This document shows positions 26,898 through 36,839 of a stretch of DNA of 47,479 bases, in pieces. The notes beneath the pieces are model-generated. The model was not told where the DNA came from, made no database searches, and saw only the letters and a program-made list of their open reading frames with translations. The position numbers were made by a program, and so were the translations under genes. This DNA comes from Vibrio sonorensis (GTDB taxonomy: Bacteria > Pseudomonadota > Gammaproteobacteria > Enterobacterales > Vibrionaceae): the NCBI RefSeq assembly GCF_001854765.1, contig NZ_LJJE01000021.1, forward strand, positions 1-47,479, read 5' to 3'. Numbering within the stretch: the stretch's first letter is position 1; every line of letters starts with the position of its first letter.

Positions 26898-28088
26898 ATG
26901 ACGGAAAGAAAAAAGCGCGGATTACTTTCGTGGTTAGGTTTCGGTGAAGAAGACCAGTCAAAAGCAGAACAAAACCAAGAGCTCGAACAAGAAGTCGTTC
27001 AAGGATCTGAAGAAACAGCAGAAGAAATAGAGCAATCAGTGGTAGCGGATGCTGTCGCAAACGAAAACACTGAAGAAGCAGAAGCAGAAGCAGAAGCAGA
27101 AGCAGAAGCAGAAGCAGAAAGCCAACCTGAACCAGTAGCAAGAGTCGAAGAACAACAAAAGCCGACCGAAAGCTTTTTTGCACGCCTTAAAAGAGGTTTG
27201 GCAAGAACTAAAGCTAACATCGGTGCTGGTTTCTTTGGTCTGTTTCAAGGCAAAAAAATCGATGATGACCTGTTTGAAGAGTTAGAAGAGCAGCTTCTTA
27301 TTGCTGACGTTGGTATGGATACCACGGTTAAAATTATCGAGAACTTAACGGAAAAATCTTCACGCCGCGACTTAAAAGATGGTGAAGCACTGTATGGTTT
27401 GCTCAAAGAGGAAATGGCGGAAATTTTATCCACTGTAGAGCAACCGCTGGTGGTTGATACTGAGAAAACGCCCTACGTCATTCTTATGGTCGGTGTGAAT
27501 GGTGTTGGTAAAACAACCACTATTGGCAAGCTTGCGAAAAAGTTCCAGTCGGAAGGTAAGAAGGTCATGTTAGCAGCGGGGGATACCTTTAGAGCGGCTG
27601 CGGTTGAACAATTGCAAGTTTGGGGTGAACGCAATAGCGTCCCAGTGATAGCGCAACATACGGGTGCCGATAGTGCGTCTGTTATTTACGATGCCATTGA
27701 AGCGGCAAAAGCTCGGGGTGTCGATGTGGTTATCGCCGATACCGCCGGACGATTGCAGAACAAGAGCAATTTAATGGAAGAGTTGCGTAAAATTGTTCGC
27801 GTAATGAAAAAGATAGACGATTCAGCGCCTCATGAAATCATGCTCACTCTCGATGCAGGGACAGGGCAAAATGCAATCAGTCAGGCAAAACTGTTCAGTG
27901 AAGTCGCGCCATTAACGGGTATCACACTCACTAAGCTAGACGGTACCGCAAAAGGTGGTGTTATCTTTGCTATTGCTGATCAATTCCAAATACCAATTCG
28001 TTATATTGGTGTTGGTGAAGGTATTGATGACCTGAGACCATTTGAGACTCAGGAGTTTATTGATGCCCTATTTAGTAGAGAAGAGTAA
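26898..28088 (+). CDS. ftsY: Signal recognition particle receptor FtsY
   Basis: 396 residues. SRP receptor GTPase that docks ribosome-SRP complexes at the inner membrane. An acidic A domain (1-90) begins with basic residues MTERKKRGLLSWLGF that can bind lipid, then an N domain and a G domain: P-loop GVNGVGKTT (199-207), DTFRAAA, DTAGR, and TKLDGTAKGG. Residues 59-75 are a Glu-Ala run encoded by a 6-bp repeat. First gene of ftsYEX; ftsE follows after 42 bp. Confidence 0.98.
   Translation: MTERKKRGLLSWLGFGEEDQSKAEQNQELEQEVVQGSEETAEEIEQSVVADAVANENTEEAEAEAEAEAEAEAESQPEPVARVEEQQKPTESFFARLKRGLARTKANIGAGFFGLFQGKKIDDDLFEELEEQLLIADVGMDTTVKIIENLTEKSSRRDLKDGEALYGLLKEEMAEILSTVEQPLVVDTEKTPYVILMVGVNGVGKTTTIGKLAKKFQSEGKKVMLAAGDTFRAAAVEQLQVWGERNSVPVIAQHTGADSASVIYDAIEAAKARGVDVVIADTAGRLQNKSNLMEELRKIVRVMKKIDDSAPHEIMLTLDAGTGQNAISQAKLFSEVAPLTGITLTKLDGTAKGGVIFAIADQFQIPIRYIGVGEGIDDLRPFETQEFIDALFSREE
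27072..27119. repeat. 6-bp tandem repeat (GAAGCA) in ftsY
   Basis: About seven to eight GAAGCA units encode Glu-Ala pairs in the acidic A domain of FtsY. The unit is a multiple of three, so copy-number changes keep the frame. Confidence 0.93.
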
Positions 28089-28130
28089 TTAATCCGGCAA
28101 AATATCAGCCCCGTTTAAGAGGAAGGTTGG

Positions 28131-28805
28131 GTGATAAAGTTTCAGCAAGTCAGTAAGGCGTACCGTGGTGGAAGACAAGCCCTACAAAAGGTGGATTTTC
28201 ACCTACGCAGAGGTGAGATGGCCTTTTTAGGCGGACACTCTGGTGCGGGAAAAAGTACCTTATTAAAACTGATTTGTGCCATCGAAAGACCAAGTGATGG
28301 GCGCATCTGTTTTAACGATCACGATATAACGCGAATTCCGGCGAAGGATATCCCTTTCCTGCGCCGTAATATCGGGATTGTGTTTCAAGATCATCGTCTT
28401 TTGATGGATCGAACGGTCTACGACAACGTGGCTTTGCCAATGCGAATTGAGGCTATCTCAGAAAGTGAAATCAAGCGCCGCGTCGGTGCTGCGCTTGATA
28501 AAACGGGTTTGTTAGATAAAGCCAAATGCTTGCCAAGTCAGTTATCGGGGGGTGAGCAGCAGCGTGTTGGTATAGCAAGAGCCGTGGTTAACCGTCCTAC
28601 TCTATTACTGGCCGATGAACCCACAGGTAACCTAGATCCAGAGTTATCTAACCGCGTACTAAAGTTGTTTGAAGAGTTCAATCGAGCGGGTGTCACCATA
28701 CTTCTGGCTACCCATGATATTGGGTTGGTTAACACGCGTCCTCAATATCGTCACCTAGAGCTCAACCAAGGTTTTCTCAGCGAGGTAGAAGACTATGGCC
28801 ACTAA
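28131..28805 (+). CDS. ftsE: Cell-division ABC ATPase FtsE
   Basis: 224 residues. ATPase partner of FtsX; the complex activates periplasmic amidase EnvC/AmiA-AmiB at the septum. Walker A GHSGAGKS (35-42), Q-loop FQDHRLL, signature LSGGEQQR and Walker B LLLADEPTGNLD are complete. Starts with GTG preceded by AGAGGAAGG. Its last 11 bases overlap ftsX. Confidence 0.97.
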   Translation: MIKFQQVSKAYRGGRQALQKVDFHLRRGEMAFLGGHSGAGKSTLLKLICAIERPSDGRICFNDHDITRIPAKDIPFLRRNIGIVFQDHRLLMDRTVYDNVALPMRIEAISESEIKRRVGAALDKTGLLDKAKCLPSQLSGGEQQRVGIARAVVNRPTLLLADEPTGNLDPELSNRVLKLFEEFNRAGVTILLATHDIGLVNTRPQYRHLELNQGFLSEVEDYGH

Positions 28806-29763
28806 TACGCGAAATAAACGCACCAATAAAAAGCGTCATAATAATCAAGCGAAGCGAGACAACTTCTTAAAAGTTCATATCAATCAAGCCAAGATGTCAT
28901 TTTCTCAGCTTTGGACTCGACCTCTGGGCAACCTACTCACGCTTGCGGTTATCTGTATGGCGTTGGCTTTACCCGCGTGTTTGTACTTGTTGGGAAAAAA
29001 CGTTTCAGCTGCTTCTGAAAATGTCACAAGTCCCGCTCAGGTTAGCGCATACCTTCAAGAAGATACTCCTGATGCGCGTGCAATGGTTTTGAAAGACCAA
29101 TTGGAAAGCATGTCCGAAGTTGAGACCGTGGAGTATATCTCTCCACAACAAGGCCTCGATGATTTAAGCCAATACTCTGGATTTGACCAAGCGCTATCAC
29201 TATTAGATGACTACTCTTTACCCGGAGTGCTCGTTATCACACCTGCTCAAGATGATCAGACACTAATTAAGGCATTGGCAAAAAGCTTAAATGAGCAAGA
29301 GGTCATCACTGATGTTCGTCTGGACGAAGATTGGTTGACTCGCCTAGATGCGATTCGCACCTTAGTTACAACGATTGTGATTGCTCTTTCTATCCTGATG
29401 TTAGGATCAGTATTCTTGATTGTGGGTAATACGCTTAGGTTTAATGTTCTTGCCAATAAAGATGAGATTCAAACGATGAAACTTATCGGAGCGACCGATA
29501 GTTTTATTTTACGCCCGTATTTGTACTCTGGAATGTGGTTTGGACTTTTGGGGGCTTTGAGTGCTTGGGTTGTGACGGCGTTAATTACTATTCTTCTCAA
29601 TATAAGCGTAGAAAAGCTTGCCAGTCTTTATGACAGTCAGTTCCGACTCATTGGTTTGAGTTGGGATGAATCTCTATTGCTGTTGATGTTAGGGATTTTC
29701 CTTGGCAGCTTAGCAGCCAAAGTCTCTGCTCAGAGGCACTTAAGAGAAATTGAACCAGTATAA
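28795..29763 (+). CDS. ftsX: Cell-division membrane protein FtsX
   Basis: 322 residues. Basic cytosolic N-terminus (1-45), then four membrane segments (about 48-72, 193-215, 242-265, 290-310) with a large periplasmic loop between the first two, which recruits EnvC in enterics. It has the MacB/FtsX topology and IQTMKLIGATDSFILRPYL signature. Overlaps ftsE, so the pair is translationally coupled. Confidence 0.96.
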   Translation: MATNTRNKRTNKKRHNNQAKRDNFLKVHINQAKMSFSQLWTRPLGNLLTLAVICMALALPACLYLLGKNVSAASENVTSPAQVSAYLQEDTPDARAMVLKDQLESMSEVETVEYISPQQGLDDLSQYSGFDQALSLLDDYSLPGVLVITPAQDDQTLIKALAKSLNEQEVITDVRLDEDWLTRLDAIRTLVTTIVIALSILMLGSVFLIVGNTLRFNVLANKDEIQTMKLIGATDSFILRPYLYSGMWFGLLGALSAWVVTALITILLNISVEKLASLYDSQFRLIGLSWDESLLLLMLGIFLGSLAAKVSAQRHLREIEPV

Positions 29764-29858
29764 ATCTGAGTTGTCCTACTAAAAGTGGAAAAGTACACGC
29801 CACCGTATACTTTTTTACTTGTAAGTCGAAAAAGTTTGTGGATAATGACTGATCCCTG

Positions 29859-29886
29859 CTTGAAACCTATGCAATTTGGGTTCAAG
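29859..29886. promoter_or_regulatory. Inverted repeat in rpoH leader region
   Basis: CTTGAA (29859-29864) and TTCAAG (29881-29886) face each other across 16 bases, 50 bp before the rpoH start. It may be part of a promoter (CTTGAA resembles a sigma-32 -35 element) or a stem in the 5' leader. Only the symmetry is seen; function is inferred. Confidence 0.3.
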
Positions 29887-29935
29887 ATTGATCGGCTAAA
29901 AAATAAAATCCAGATCAGAACTGATGAGGAATGGA

Positions 29936-30793
29936 ATGGCAAACCAAGCATATCCAATGGCGGTTGTCACACAAGACAGTTTAGACAGCTATATTCGTTC
30001 AGTGAACAGCTACCCAATGCTGAGCGCTGAAGAAGAACGCGGGCTGGCTGAACGTCTTCATTACAATGGTGAAATTGAAGCAGCAAAAGGGCTGATTCTT
30101 TCTCATCTGCGTTTTGTAGTCCATGTGGCTAGAGGTTATTCCGGTTACGGGCTACCTATGGCTGACCTAATTCAAGAGGGCAATATTGGCCTCATGAAAG
30201 CAGTGAAACGCTTTAACCCAGAGGTTGGTGTTAGATTGGTTTCATTTGCTGTTCACTGGATCAAAGCCGAAATCCATGAGTACGTTTTAAGAAACTGGCG
30301 TATTGTAAAAATCGCGACAACCAAAGCGCAGCGTAAACTCTTCTTTAACTTGCGTAAGTCGAAGAAGCGCCTTGGCTGGTTTAACAATGGTGAAGTGGAA
30401 ACCGTTGCAAAAGAATTGGGTGTAGAACCGTCAGAAGTACGTGAAATGGAGTCTCGCCTTGCTGCGCAGGACGCGGCATTTGAAATGCCAACGGATGATG
30501 ACGATACAGGAGTTTCCTACTCTGCACCGATGTTTTACCTTGAAGACAAAGCATCAGATGTCGCAGAAAACCTAGAAGCTCAGAACTGGGAAGCGCACAC
30601 GAACAACCGTTTGAGCATGGCTTTGTCCACTCTTGATGAGCGCAGTCAGCATATTGTCCGTTCTCGTTGGCTAGATGAAACTAAGGCTACCCTTCAGGAG
30701 CTGGCAGAAACTTATGGTGTTTCTGCGGAGCGTATTCGACAACTTGAAAAGAACGCGATGAAAAAGCTTAAGCTTGCTGTTGGCGACTTTTAA
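29936..30793 (+). CDS. rpoH: Heat-shock sigma factor RpoH (sigma-32)
   Basis: 285 residues. Region 2 with [12 protein letters not shown] and [47 protein letters not shown], the RpoH box [14 protein letters not shown] (about 132-145), and region 4 helix-turn-helix [28 protein letters not shown] choose the ATG at 29936 because AGGA lies 5 bases upstream; the in-frame ATG at 29924 has none. In E. coli, translation is gated by mRNA structure around the start and early coding region; the same is plausible here. A terminator follows. Confidence 0.97.
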   Translation: MANQAYPMAVVTQDSLDSYIRSVNSYPMLSAEEERGLAERLHYNGEIEAAKGLILSHLRFVVHVARGYSGYGLPMADLIQEGNIGLMKAVKRFNPEVGVRLVSFAVHWIKAEIHEYVLRNWRIVKIATTKAQRKLFFNLRKSKKRLGWFNNGEVETVAKELGVEPSEVREMESRLAAQDAAFEMPTDDDDTGVSYSAPMFYLEDKASDVAENLEAQNWEAHTNNRLSMALSTLDERSQHIVRSRWLDETKATLQELAETYGVSAERIRQLEKNAMKKLKLAVGDF

Positions 30794-30816
30794 ACGCTAA
30801 TCCTCAATCAAATACT

Positions 30817-30849
30817 AAAAAACCGAGATCAAAATGATCTCGGTTTTTT
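30817..30849 (+). terminator. rpoH terminator
   Basis: AAAAAACCGAGATC pairs with GATCTCGGTTTTTT around a five-base loop, with a T run after it. It lies 24 bases after the rpoH stop. Confidence 0.92.
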
Positions 30850-31179
30850 TCGTTATAGGGATCAATCTGGTGCAATTTGCCTGTGGGTAACTCTGTGGGG
30901 AATTTCTTTGCCAGCTGTCAGAAATCACGTTGAAATAAGGGTTCATAGCCGATTCTTCTTTGGGGATAGTTGTTGATTTACACACAGATAGATCAAGATC
31001 ATCACTACATATAGTGGATCAATTACAAATGAAATACTTTATCAACGCAATTCACAGATTTATCCACAGTTGATTAGGAGTTGATCAGAAGTGGATAACC
31101 CTAAAGTTAGCGAGTACTTGTTGCGCACTGGATAGGTTACAATGGTCAAAAAACAAGTAGCAATGAAGAGAAAGTAAAA
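30850..31179. promoter_or_regulatory. rpoH-glpE spacer with DnaA-box-like sites and GATC cluster
   Basis: 330 bp with no gene. A perfect DnaA box TTATCCACA is at 31060-31068, a one-mismatch box in opposite orientation at 31090-31098 (AGTGGATAA), and another near-box TGTGGGTAA at 30882-30890. Several GATC sites fall within the same stretch, between 30860 and 31086. The glpE promoter is presumably near 31130 (TTACAAT). A DnaA-binding or titration role is inference. Confidence 0.5.
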
Positions 31180-31500
31180 ATGGACCAGTTTAAACACATC
31201 GCAGTCGCCGATGCGCATCAAAAATTACAGGAAGAGAACACGCATTTAGTCGATATCCGCGATCCTCAATCTTTTGCTGTTGCTCACGCGACAGGCGCTA
31301 AGCACCTGACCAACGATACGATTGTGGCTTTTATGGAAGAAGCGGAGTTTGAAGACCCTATTTTCGTTATGTGCTACCACGGGATCAGTAGCCAAGGTGC
31401 CGCCCAATATCTGGTTAACCAAGGTTTTGAAACCGTATATAGTGTCGATGGTGGTTTTGAGGCTTGGCACCGAGCGGAGCTTCCTATTCAACAAGGATAA
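31180..31500 (+). CDS. glpE: Thiosulfate sulfurtransferase GlpE (rhodanese)
   Basis: 106-residue single-domain rhodanese that moves sulfur from thiosulfate to cyanide or thioredoxin. Active-site loop MCYHGISS carries catalytic Cys65; the N-terminal VDIRDPQSF and C-terminal VDGGFEAWH are typical. It directly precedes glpG (2 bases apart), as in the E. coli glpEGR locus. Confidence 0.95.
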   Translation: MDQFKHIAVADAHQKLQEENTHLVDIRDPQSFAVAHATGAKHLTNDTIVAFMEEAEFEDPIFVMCYHGISSQGAAQYLVNQGFETVYSVDGGFEAWHRAELPIQQG

Positions 31501-31502
31501 CT

Positions 31503-32341
31503 ATGCAGCGAATAACCAGCCTGAACAACCCTCGGTTGGCACAAGCTTTTATTGACTATATGGCTTGTCGAGGTATTGAAATACAAATGATGCCCGAAGG
31601 GGAGGGGATGTTCGCATTGTGGCTTTTTGACCCTCAACACGAAGTTGAAGTCCTGGCCGAGCTTGAGCAATTTTTGTCGGATCCAATGGCAGCCAAATAC
31701 CGCAGTGCTTCGTGGGAAATGGCTGAGACTCGACCTAAAGTGTTCAATTATGGTTCTACTAATTGGTGGGCTTTGATATCTGAGAAAGCGGGTTTACTAA
31801 CCTGACTGTTATGGGGCTATGCATTGTTGTGTTTGCATTGTTGCAGTTAGGTGTGCAGTCAGAAGTTTTTGCCACTCTTCACTTTCCCGCACACGCTAGT
31901 CAACAATGGCAATTGTGGCGTTGGTTTACCCATGCCTTCCTTCACTTTTCAGTCATACATATTGCCTTTAATGTACTGTGGTGGTGGCAATTAGGCGGTG
32001 ATGTAGAGAAAAAGCTAGGGGCAGGTAAGCTTTTATCACTGTTTCTCTTTTCGGCTGCAACCTCTGGTTTGGGTCAATACTGGGTAGAAGGTGCCAACTT
32101 TGGCGGCCTTTCCGGCGTGGTTTATGCTCTTGTCGGATATCTTTGGATGCTTGGCTACTACGCACCAAAGCTCGGCCTAGGTTTATCTAAACCTATCGTC
32201 GGATTTATGTTGGTTTGGTTGGTGTTGGGTTTTGTTCAACCTTTTATGGCCATTGCTAATACAGCTCATCTAGTTGGCTTACTTTGTGGCGTCGCAATGG
32301 GGCTATTGGATGCAAACAAGTTCAATAAAAAAGCAGCCTGA
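31503..32341 (+). pseudogene. glpG: glpG, rhomboid intramembrane protease, disrupted by a single-base deletion
   Basis: GlpG cleaves membrane proteins within the bilayer. The N-terminal cytosolic domain (31503-31805) ends ...SEKAGLLT then stops. The membrane part resumes in another frame with GLCIVVFALLQL and keeps the catalytic features: HIAFNVLWWWQLG, GGLSGVVYALVG with the nucleophile Ser, and NTAHLVGL with the catalytic His. One extra C at 31801/31802 restores a 279-residue GlpG of usual length. The short two-ORF reading is most likely a sequence error. Confidence 0.93.
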
Positions 32342-32352
32342 TGCTGCTTTTT
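32327..32352. terminator. Terminator between glpG and the FliL-like gene
   Basis: AAAGCAGC pairs with GCTGCTTT around CTGAT, followed by T5 and preceded by A-rich sequence. It overlaps the glpG stop and can act on both strands. Confidence 0.78.
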
Positions 32353-32374
32353 CTTACCTGGTCGTTTTACTTTT

Positions 32375-32782
32375 TTACTGATACAAGTACTTGGTAAACA
32401 ATAGGTCGGCAATAACGGTTTTTCCTGTTTCAGGTAACAGCGTCGAGTTTAGCTGTTCTACCAAAACTTTTCGCAAGTCTTCCCTACCGGCAAGGGAGGT
32501 GATGGTATCTTCTGATTGTTTCCCCAAAAGCTCGATGACCGCGTCTCGGATGAGAGGCTGGTGTAACTCAATAATCGATAGGTCTTTGTCGCTGGCAACC
32601 ATAATGTCGATACGGACTTGGATATAGCCAAGCTTTTTGCCTTTGGTATAGAAGTTGGTAGTAAGATCTGGCTCCAGCGTGAAGTAAGCAAGCTGAGGGC
32701 CAGTCTCTTCTTCTGCAAAAACTGACGTGCTTAGCAAGATGCTCAGGATGGTAATTATTTGGACTAGGTAACGTTTAAACAT
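32375..32782 (-). CDS. FliL-like periplasmic/membrane protein
   Basis: 135 residues from the ATG at 32782; the in-frame upstream ATG at 32848 would put 22 charged residues before the signal sequence. Residues 1-23 form a signal peptide or anchor ending in VFA. The rest matches FliL: FTLEPDLTTNF, LGYIQVRIDIMV and REDLRKVLVEQLN. It lies outside any flagellar cluster, beside glpG and ubiC, so it is an orphan FliL paralogue of unknown role. Confidence 0.78.
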   Translation of the reverse strand: MFKRYLVQIITILSILLSTSVFAEEETGPQLAYFTLEPDLTTNFYTKGKKLGYIQVRIDIMVASDKDLSIIELHQPLIRDAVIELLGKQSEDTITSLAGREDLRKVLVEQLNSTLLPETGKTVIADLLFTKYLYQ

Positions 32783-32946
32783 ATTTCTGTCTTTTCTTTC
32801 TTTTAATCGCGATATTCGAATCGCCTCAGTCTTGTTACAATAGAGCATCTATATGTAATAAAAATGCTTTCAGCATATTAACACGGCTTTTAGGCCAGAG
32901 TCGTTGCTCTATTTTACGACGATACGGCTTTTTATTGAATACTAGT

Positions 32947-33485
32947 ATGAATGATTCAACTTCGCTTTATTTATCTGCTTTACGAAAAATTAATTGGCAA
33001 GAGCCTGATAAGTTTAGCTTTCTCTCAGAATATGCCAAAGGGTGGTTATTAGAACAGGGCTCGTTATCACGTTTATTGAGTGCAAACTGCCAAAAGCTTA
33101 CAGTCGATCTTTTACACAATCGCACGGTAAAAGCAGAGAGGCTAAACAAAGCTGAAATAGCATTATTGAGTGAAGAGTCTTGTTTACTGAGAAAAGTGGT
33201 ACTAAAAGGGGATGACACTCCTTGGGTATTAGGACGAACACTCATACCCAAGTCATCTTTATCAGGTCAATCCTTTGATTTGACACAACAGGGGAATATA
33301 CCTTTGGGGTTAACGGTATTTAGCACCGAGAATGTAGAGCGTGATGCGCTACAAGTAGGGGTGGTTGAAACACCTGATGGCTATTTGCTTGCACGTCGCT
33401 CTCGTCTTTGGATGAATAACAAACCGATGTTAGTCGCTGAACTTTTTTTGCCGCTTCGCCGATTTATTCGAAGGAGTGCCGTTAG
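32947..33485 (+). pseudogene. ubiC: ubiC, chorismate pyruvate-lyase, 3' end frameshifted by a single-base deletion
   Basis: UbiC makes 4-hydroxybenzoate from chorismate, the first step of ubiquinone synthesis. LREXVLKGDDTPWVLGRTLIP-like and LARRSRLWMNNKPMLVAELFLP segments are clear. The family ends with LPASPxY; here the reading leaves frame after LFLP and runs to 33504 as RRFIRRSAV, into ubiA. One extra G at 33453 gives LPASPIYSKECR and a TAG (33483-33485) directly before the ubiA ATG, total 179 residues. I list the repaired end. The start is the ATG at 32947. Confidence 0.9.
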
Positions 33486-34340
33486 ATGTCTTTGGCAAAA
33501 GTAGAAGCGTTTTGGCAATTAACTCGAATGAATAAACCTATTGGCTGGCTGTTACTCCTTTGGCCAACGCTTTGGGCCTTGTTATTGGCTGCCCAAGGGA
33601 TCCCAGATCTTAAAGTTACCTTGGTGTTTATCGCTGGCGTAATACTCATGCGCTCGGCAGGCTGCGTAATTAATGACTTTGCGGATCGCAAAGTAGATGG
33701 GCATGTAAAGCGCACCAATCAAAGGCCTATCCCTTCTGGTAGGGTGACACCAAAAGAAGCCATTGCTCTGTTTCTGATTTTGGCGGTGGTTTCATTTGCT
33801 TTGGTGTTGAGTATGAACACACTGACTGTCCAGCTCTCTTTAGTGGGGATAGTGTTGGCCTTTATCTATCCATTTATGAAGCGATTTACGCACTTACCTC
33901 AGCTGTTTTTGGGCTTGGCGTTTAGCTGGTCGATTCCAATGGCTTGGGCTGCTCAAGCAAATGAACTCGCATCAGCGGTGTGGTTTGTTTTTGTGATTAA
34001 CGTTCTTTGGACAATCGCTTATGACACCATGTATGCCATGGTCGATAGGGACGACGATTTAAAAGTTGGCGTAAAATCCACGGCGATACTGTTTGGCAGA
34101 AATGACAAACTGATTATTGGTCTACTGCAATTTGTCACCTTGGCTATGTTTATAGGTTTAGGGCAATGGTATCAACTTGGAGCGGCTTTTTACTGGAGTG
34201 TTCTTGTCGCCGCAGCACTGTTTGTCTTTCAGCAACATTTAATCCGTCATCGCGAACGGCCGAACTGCTTTCAGGCTTTCCTTAACAACAACTATGTGGG
34301 GATGGCGATTACCCTTGGGTTGTTTATTACTTATTGGTAA
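33486..34340 (+). CDS. ubiA: 4-hydroxybenzoate octaprenyltransferase
   Basis: 284-residue inner-membrane prenyltransferase that attaches the octaprenyl tail to 4-hydroxybenzoate. Both Asp-rich motifs are visible: NDFADRKVD (about 64-72) and [12 protein letters not shown] (about 180-191), with about nine membrane segments. It follows ubiC directly and uses its product. A shared terminator separates it from plsB. Confidence 0.97.
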   Translation: MSLAKVEAFWQLTRMNKPIGWLLLLWPTLWALLLAAQGIPDLKVTLVFIAGVILMRSAGCVINDFADRKVDGHVKRTNQRPIPSGRVTPKEAIALFLILAVVSFALVLSMNTLTVQLSLVGIVLAFIYPFMKRFTHLPQLFLGLAFSWSIPMAWAAQANELASAVWFVFVINVLWTIAYDTMYAMVDRDDDLKVGVKSTAILFGRNDKLIIGLLQFVTLAMFIGLGQWYQLGAAFYWSVLVAAALFVFQQHLIRHRERPNCFQAFLNNNYVGMAITLGLFITYW

Positions 34341-34367
34341 ACAGTTTGTTGGTAGACGTACACGTAT

Positions 34368-34396
34368 AAAAAAGGCATCCAATTGGATGCCTTTTT
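34368..34396. terminator. Bidirectional terminator between ubiA and plsB
   Basis: GGCATCC pairs with GGATGCC around AATT, with A6 before and T5 after. Serves the convergent ubiA and plsB genes. Confidence 0.88.
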
Positions 34397-34407
34397 GTAA
34401 TTAACAT

Positions 34408-36839
34408 TTATTCTGACTCGCTGCTCTGACAGATACTCTCTTGGATGGTGAGTTTTATTTCTGGATGCAACAACTCAAATAACAAATCGGCGAGGCACTG
34501 TGTTTTCTCATGATGAACATTACCGTCTTGGTCCAGATATCCTTGCTGCTTCAAAGTAGCAAACATGGCTGAGAATACGCCTTTATCGAAAAACTCAGGC
34601 GCATTGATGCCGTGCAGTCGACCGAGGCGCTGAGCTATGTCTTGACTTCGCTGTTCAACATCAGTTTTTCCCAACTCGGGGTATTCGGCGAGTAGGTTGA
34701 GGGCAATCGAATAACGCTGCAGTGTTTCAGCGATGGTTCTGCCTAACAACATGAGAGTTTGAGTGTTGGTTTGCTTAATACTGACCACATCGCCGTTTAG
34801 CTCAATCAGTTCCTGTTCCGCTAATTCACTGATATAGCTATCGACTCGATCGGTTAAGCTATCTTGTTCAATACTCAAGAAAAGCTCTCGCTGTAAGAAC
34901 GGGTAAATCAACGCTGCTTTTTGTTGGAGCTCATCACGAGTAAGAGATTGATGGCGAATTAACATTTGAGCGATCAATGAAGCAAAGCCAACAAATGAAT
35001 AATATTGTTGCGATAATAAGTCATCAATATTGATTGGTTGCGATCCAGTGAAACCACTTCACCCATTGAATCTGATTCGATGACAAACTTATCAAGTGAA
35101 ATAGCATGTTCGACGAGTTGCTCCGCACTCTGAGTAGGACAGGTATAGGTCTCTGAGTATGGGACATTACGCAAGAGTTTAAGGTAACACTCTATTTGGC
35201 CAATCAGGTTATCTTTGGAAAGAGCCCGCTGCCGAGATGCCAGCAATGCTGTCGCTGACAAAGTTAACGCATTGGCCGCCGCCGCATCGTTAATGTGAGT
35301 CATCATCTTGCTCGCTAACTCATTGACGACTGGATTCAACCATTGCGGTTTGCTTGTCCCCATTGGGTCGATATCTTGTGTCCATTCCGGTGCTTTTTCA
35401 TTTAAGAAATGATTAAGAGGAATGGGTTCACCAAAGTTTACATAGCCTTGACCGAAGTTGCGGAGCTTGCGAATGGTGCGAAGTACAAGACTGGCGTTTT
35501 CTTTCTCTTTTCGCTTGCCACGCAGCTCTTTGGCATATGTTCCCACTTCCATTACGTGTTCATAGCCTATGTATACAGGCACTAAGGTGACGGGGCGATT
35601 TAATCCGCGCAGCATGGCTTGAATGGTCATAGCCAACATGCCGGTTTTGGCCTGAAGTAATCGACCAGTACGCGAACGCCCACCTTCGCTGAAGTATTCA
35701 ACAGAATAGCCTTTTGCGAAAAGTTCTGCCAAATACTCGCGGAATATGGTCGAGTAGAGTTTATTACCTTTAAAGCTACGACGAATAAAGAAGGCACCAC
35801 CACGTCTAAAGATTGGCCCTGCAGGGAAAAAGTTTAGATTAATACCCGCGGCGATATGCGGCGGTACCATTCCTTCGTGATAGAGAACATAAGAGAGTAA
35901 CAAATAGTCCATGTGGCTGCGGTGGCATGGGACATAAACAATCTCGTGACCATCTTGAGCAAGCTTGCGAACGACGGCTGCGTTGTTGATGTTCAAGCCT
36001 TGATAGATGCGATTCCACAACCAACCCAATACGCGATCACCACTCTTAATTAAAGAGTAAGAAAAATCAGCGGCCACCTCGTCCATAATGGCATGAGCTT
36101 CTTTACGTGCTTTTTCGATAGAAATATTTTTACTGCTCGATTCGTCAGCAATCGCTTTTTCGATCGCCTTTGACTTCATTAGTCGAGAAAACAGTACTTC
36201 GCGGTTGGGTAAATCTGGACCAGAGGCCGCAAGCTTTTGGCGGGAAAAATGGATGCGAGCAACTCGCGCGAGTTTATGCGCAATAGTGGAGTCCGTTCCG
36301 TGAGAGTCCGCCATATATCTCAATGACACAACAGGACTTACTCTGACAAGACAATCGCGGCCCGATAGCAAAAGCGATTTTAACTTTTGGGGACCATTCA
36401 TTGCTTGCAGATAAGGCTTGTGACGCTCTTCTTTACCGGGCTTACGTCCCCAAAGCACGGTTGTAGGAATGACTTGAACGTCTAACTCTGAATCTAGATT
36501 GTGCAGGTGAAGTAGCTCTGAGAAGAGAGCGATAGACTCGCTTGGCGCATCGGAATCGTTTTCCATAATGGTTGCACGCGAAGAAGTAAAGACAAAGCGA
36601 TTGAAGCTTTTTCCATTGATCTCGACTGGCTCAAGTGGGTCTGGTAAACCCGCCTTGATTACTTGTTTTTGCAGAGTAATTAGATCAACATTTGAGCGAA
36701 ACGGCAGTGCGTAAATAATAGGCTTTTTTACATCGATGCCGTGGTCGTCAATTGGGTTGGTGGGAATGGTTGTTCCTTTTACCAATACCGACATCGGCAG
36801 TTTAAATAGTGAGTGTAAAAGCGATTGTCCAGAAGACAT
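34408..36839 (-). pseudogene. plsB: plsB, glycerol-3-phosphate acyltransferase, disrupted by a single-base deletion
   Basis: PlsB acylates glycerol-3-phosphate at the inner membrane, the first step of phospholipid synthesis. The first 621 codons (36839 down) include the acyltransferase HRSHMD motif (His306, Asp311), EGGRSRTGR and VPVYIGYE. The reading then stops after [11 protein letters not shown]. The last 189 codons (from 34977) continue in another frame with IAQMLIRHQS. One extra base (an additional C in the sense CC at about 34985) restores LALPSLIAQML and an 810-residue protein of normal length. The gene is essential in relatives, so a sequencing error is the likely cause. Confidence 0.94.

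Noticed and set aside
30850..31179. Chromosome origin oriC
   Set aside because: Flanking genes are rpoH and glpE, not gidA/mnmG or mioC, and only one DnaA box is perfect, so it is not the main origin.
31503..32341. A short stand-alone GlpG N-terminal protein plus a second rhomboid
   Set aside because: The two frames join into one normal GlpG when one C is added.
34408..34977. Separate small subunit gene after plsB
   Set aside because: Its sequence continues PlsB once a single base is restored; it is the C-terminus of the same enzyme.
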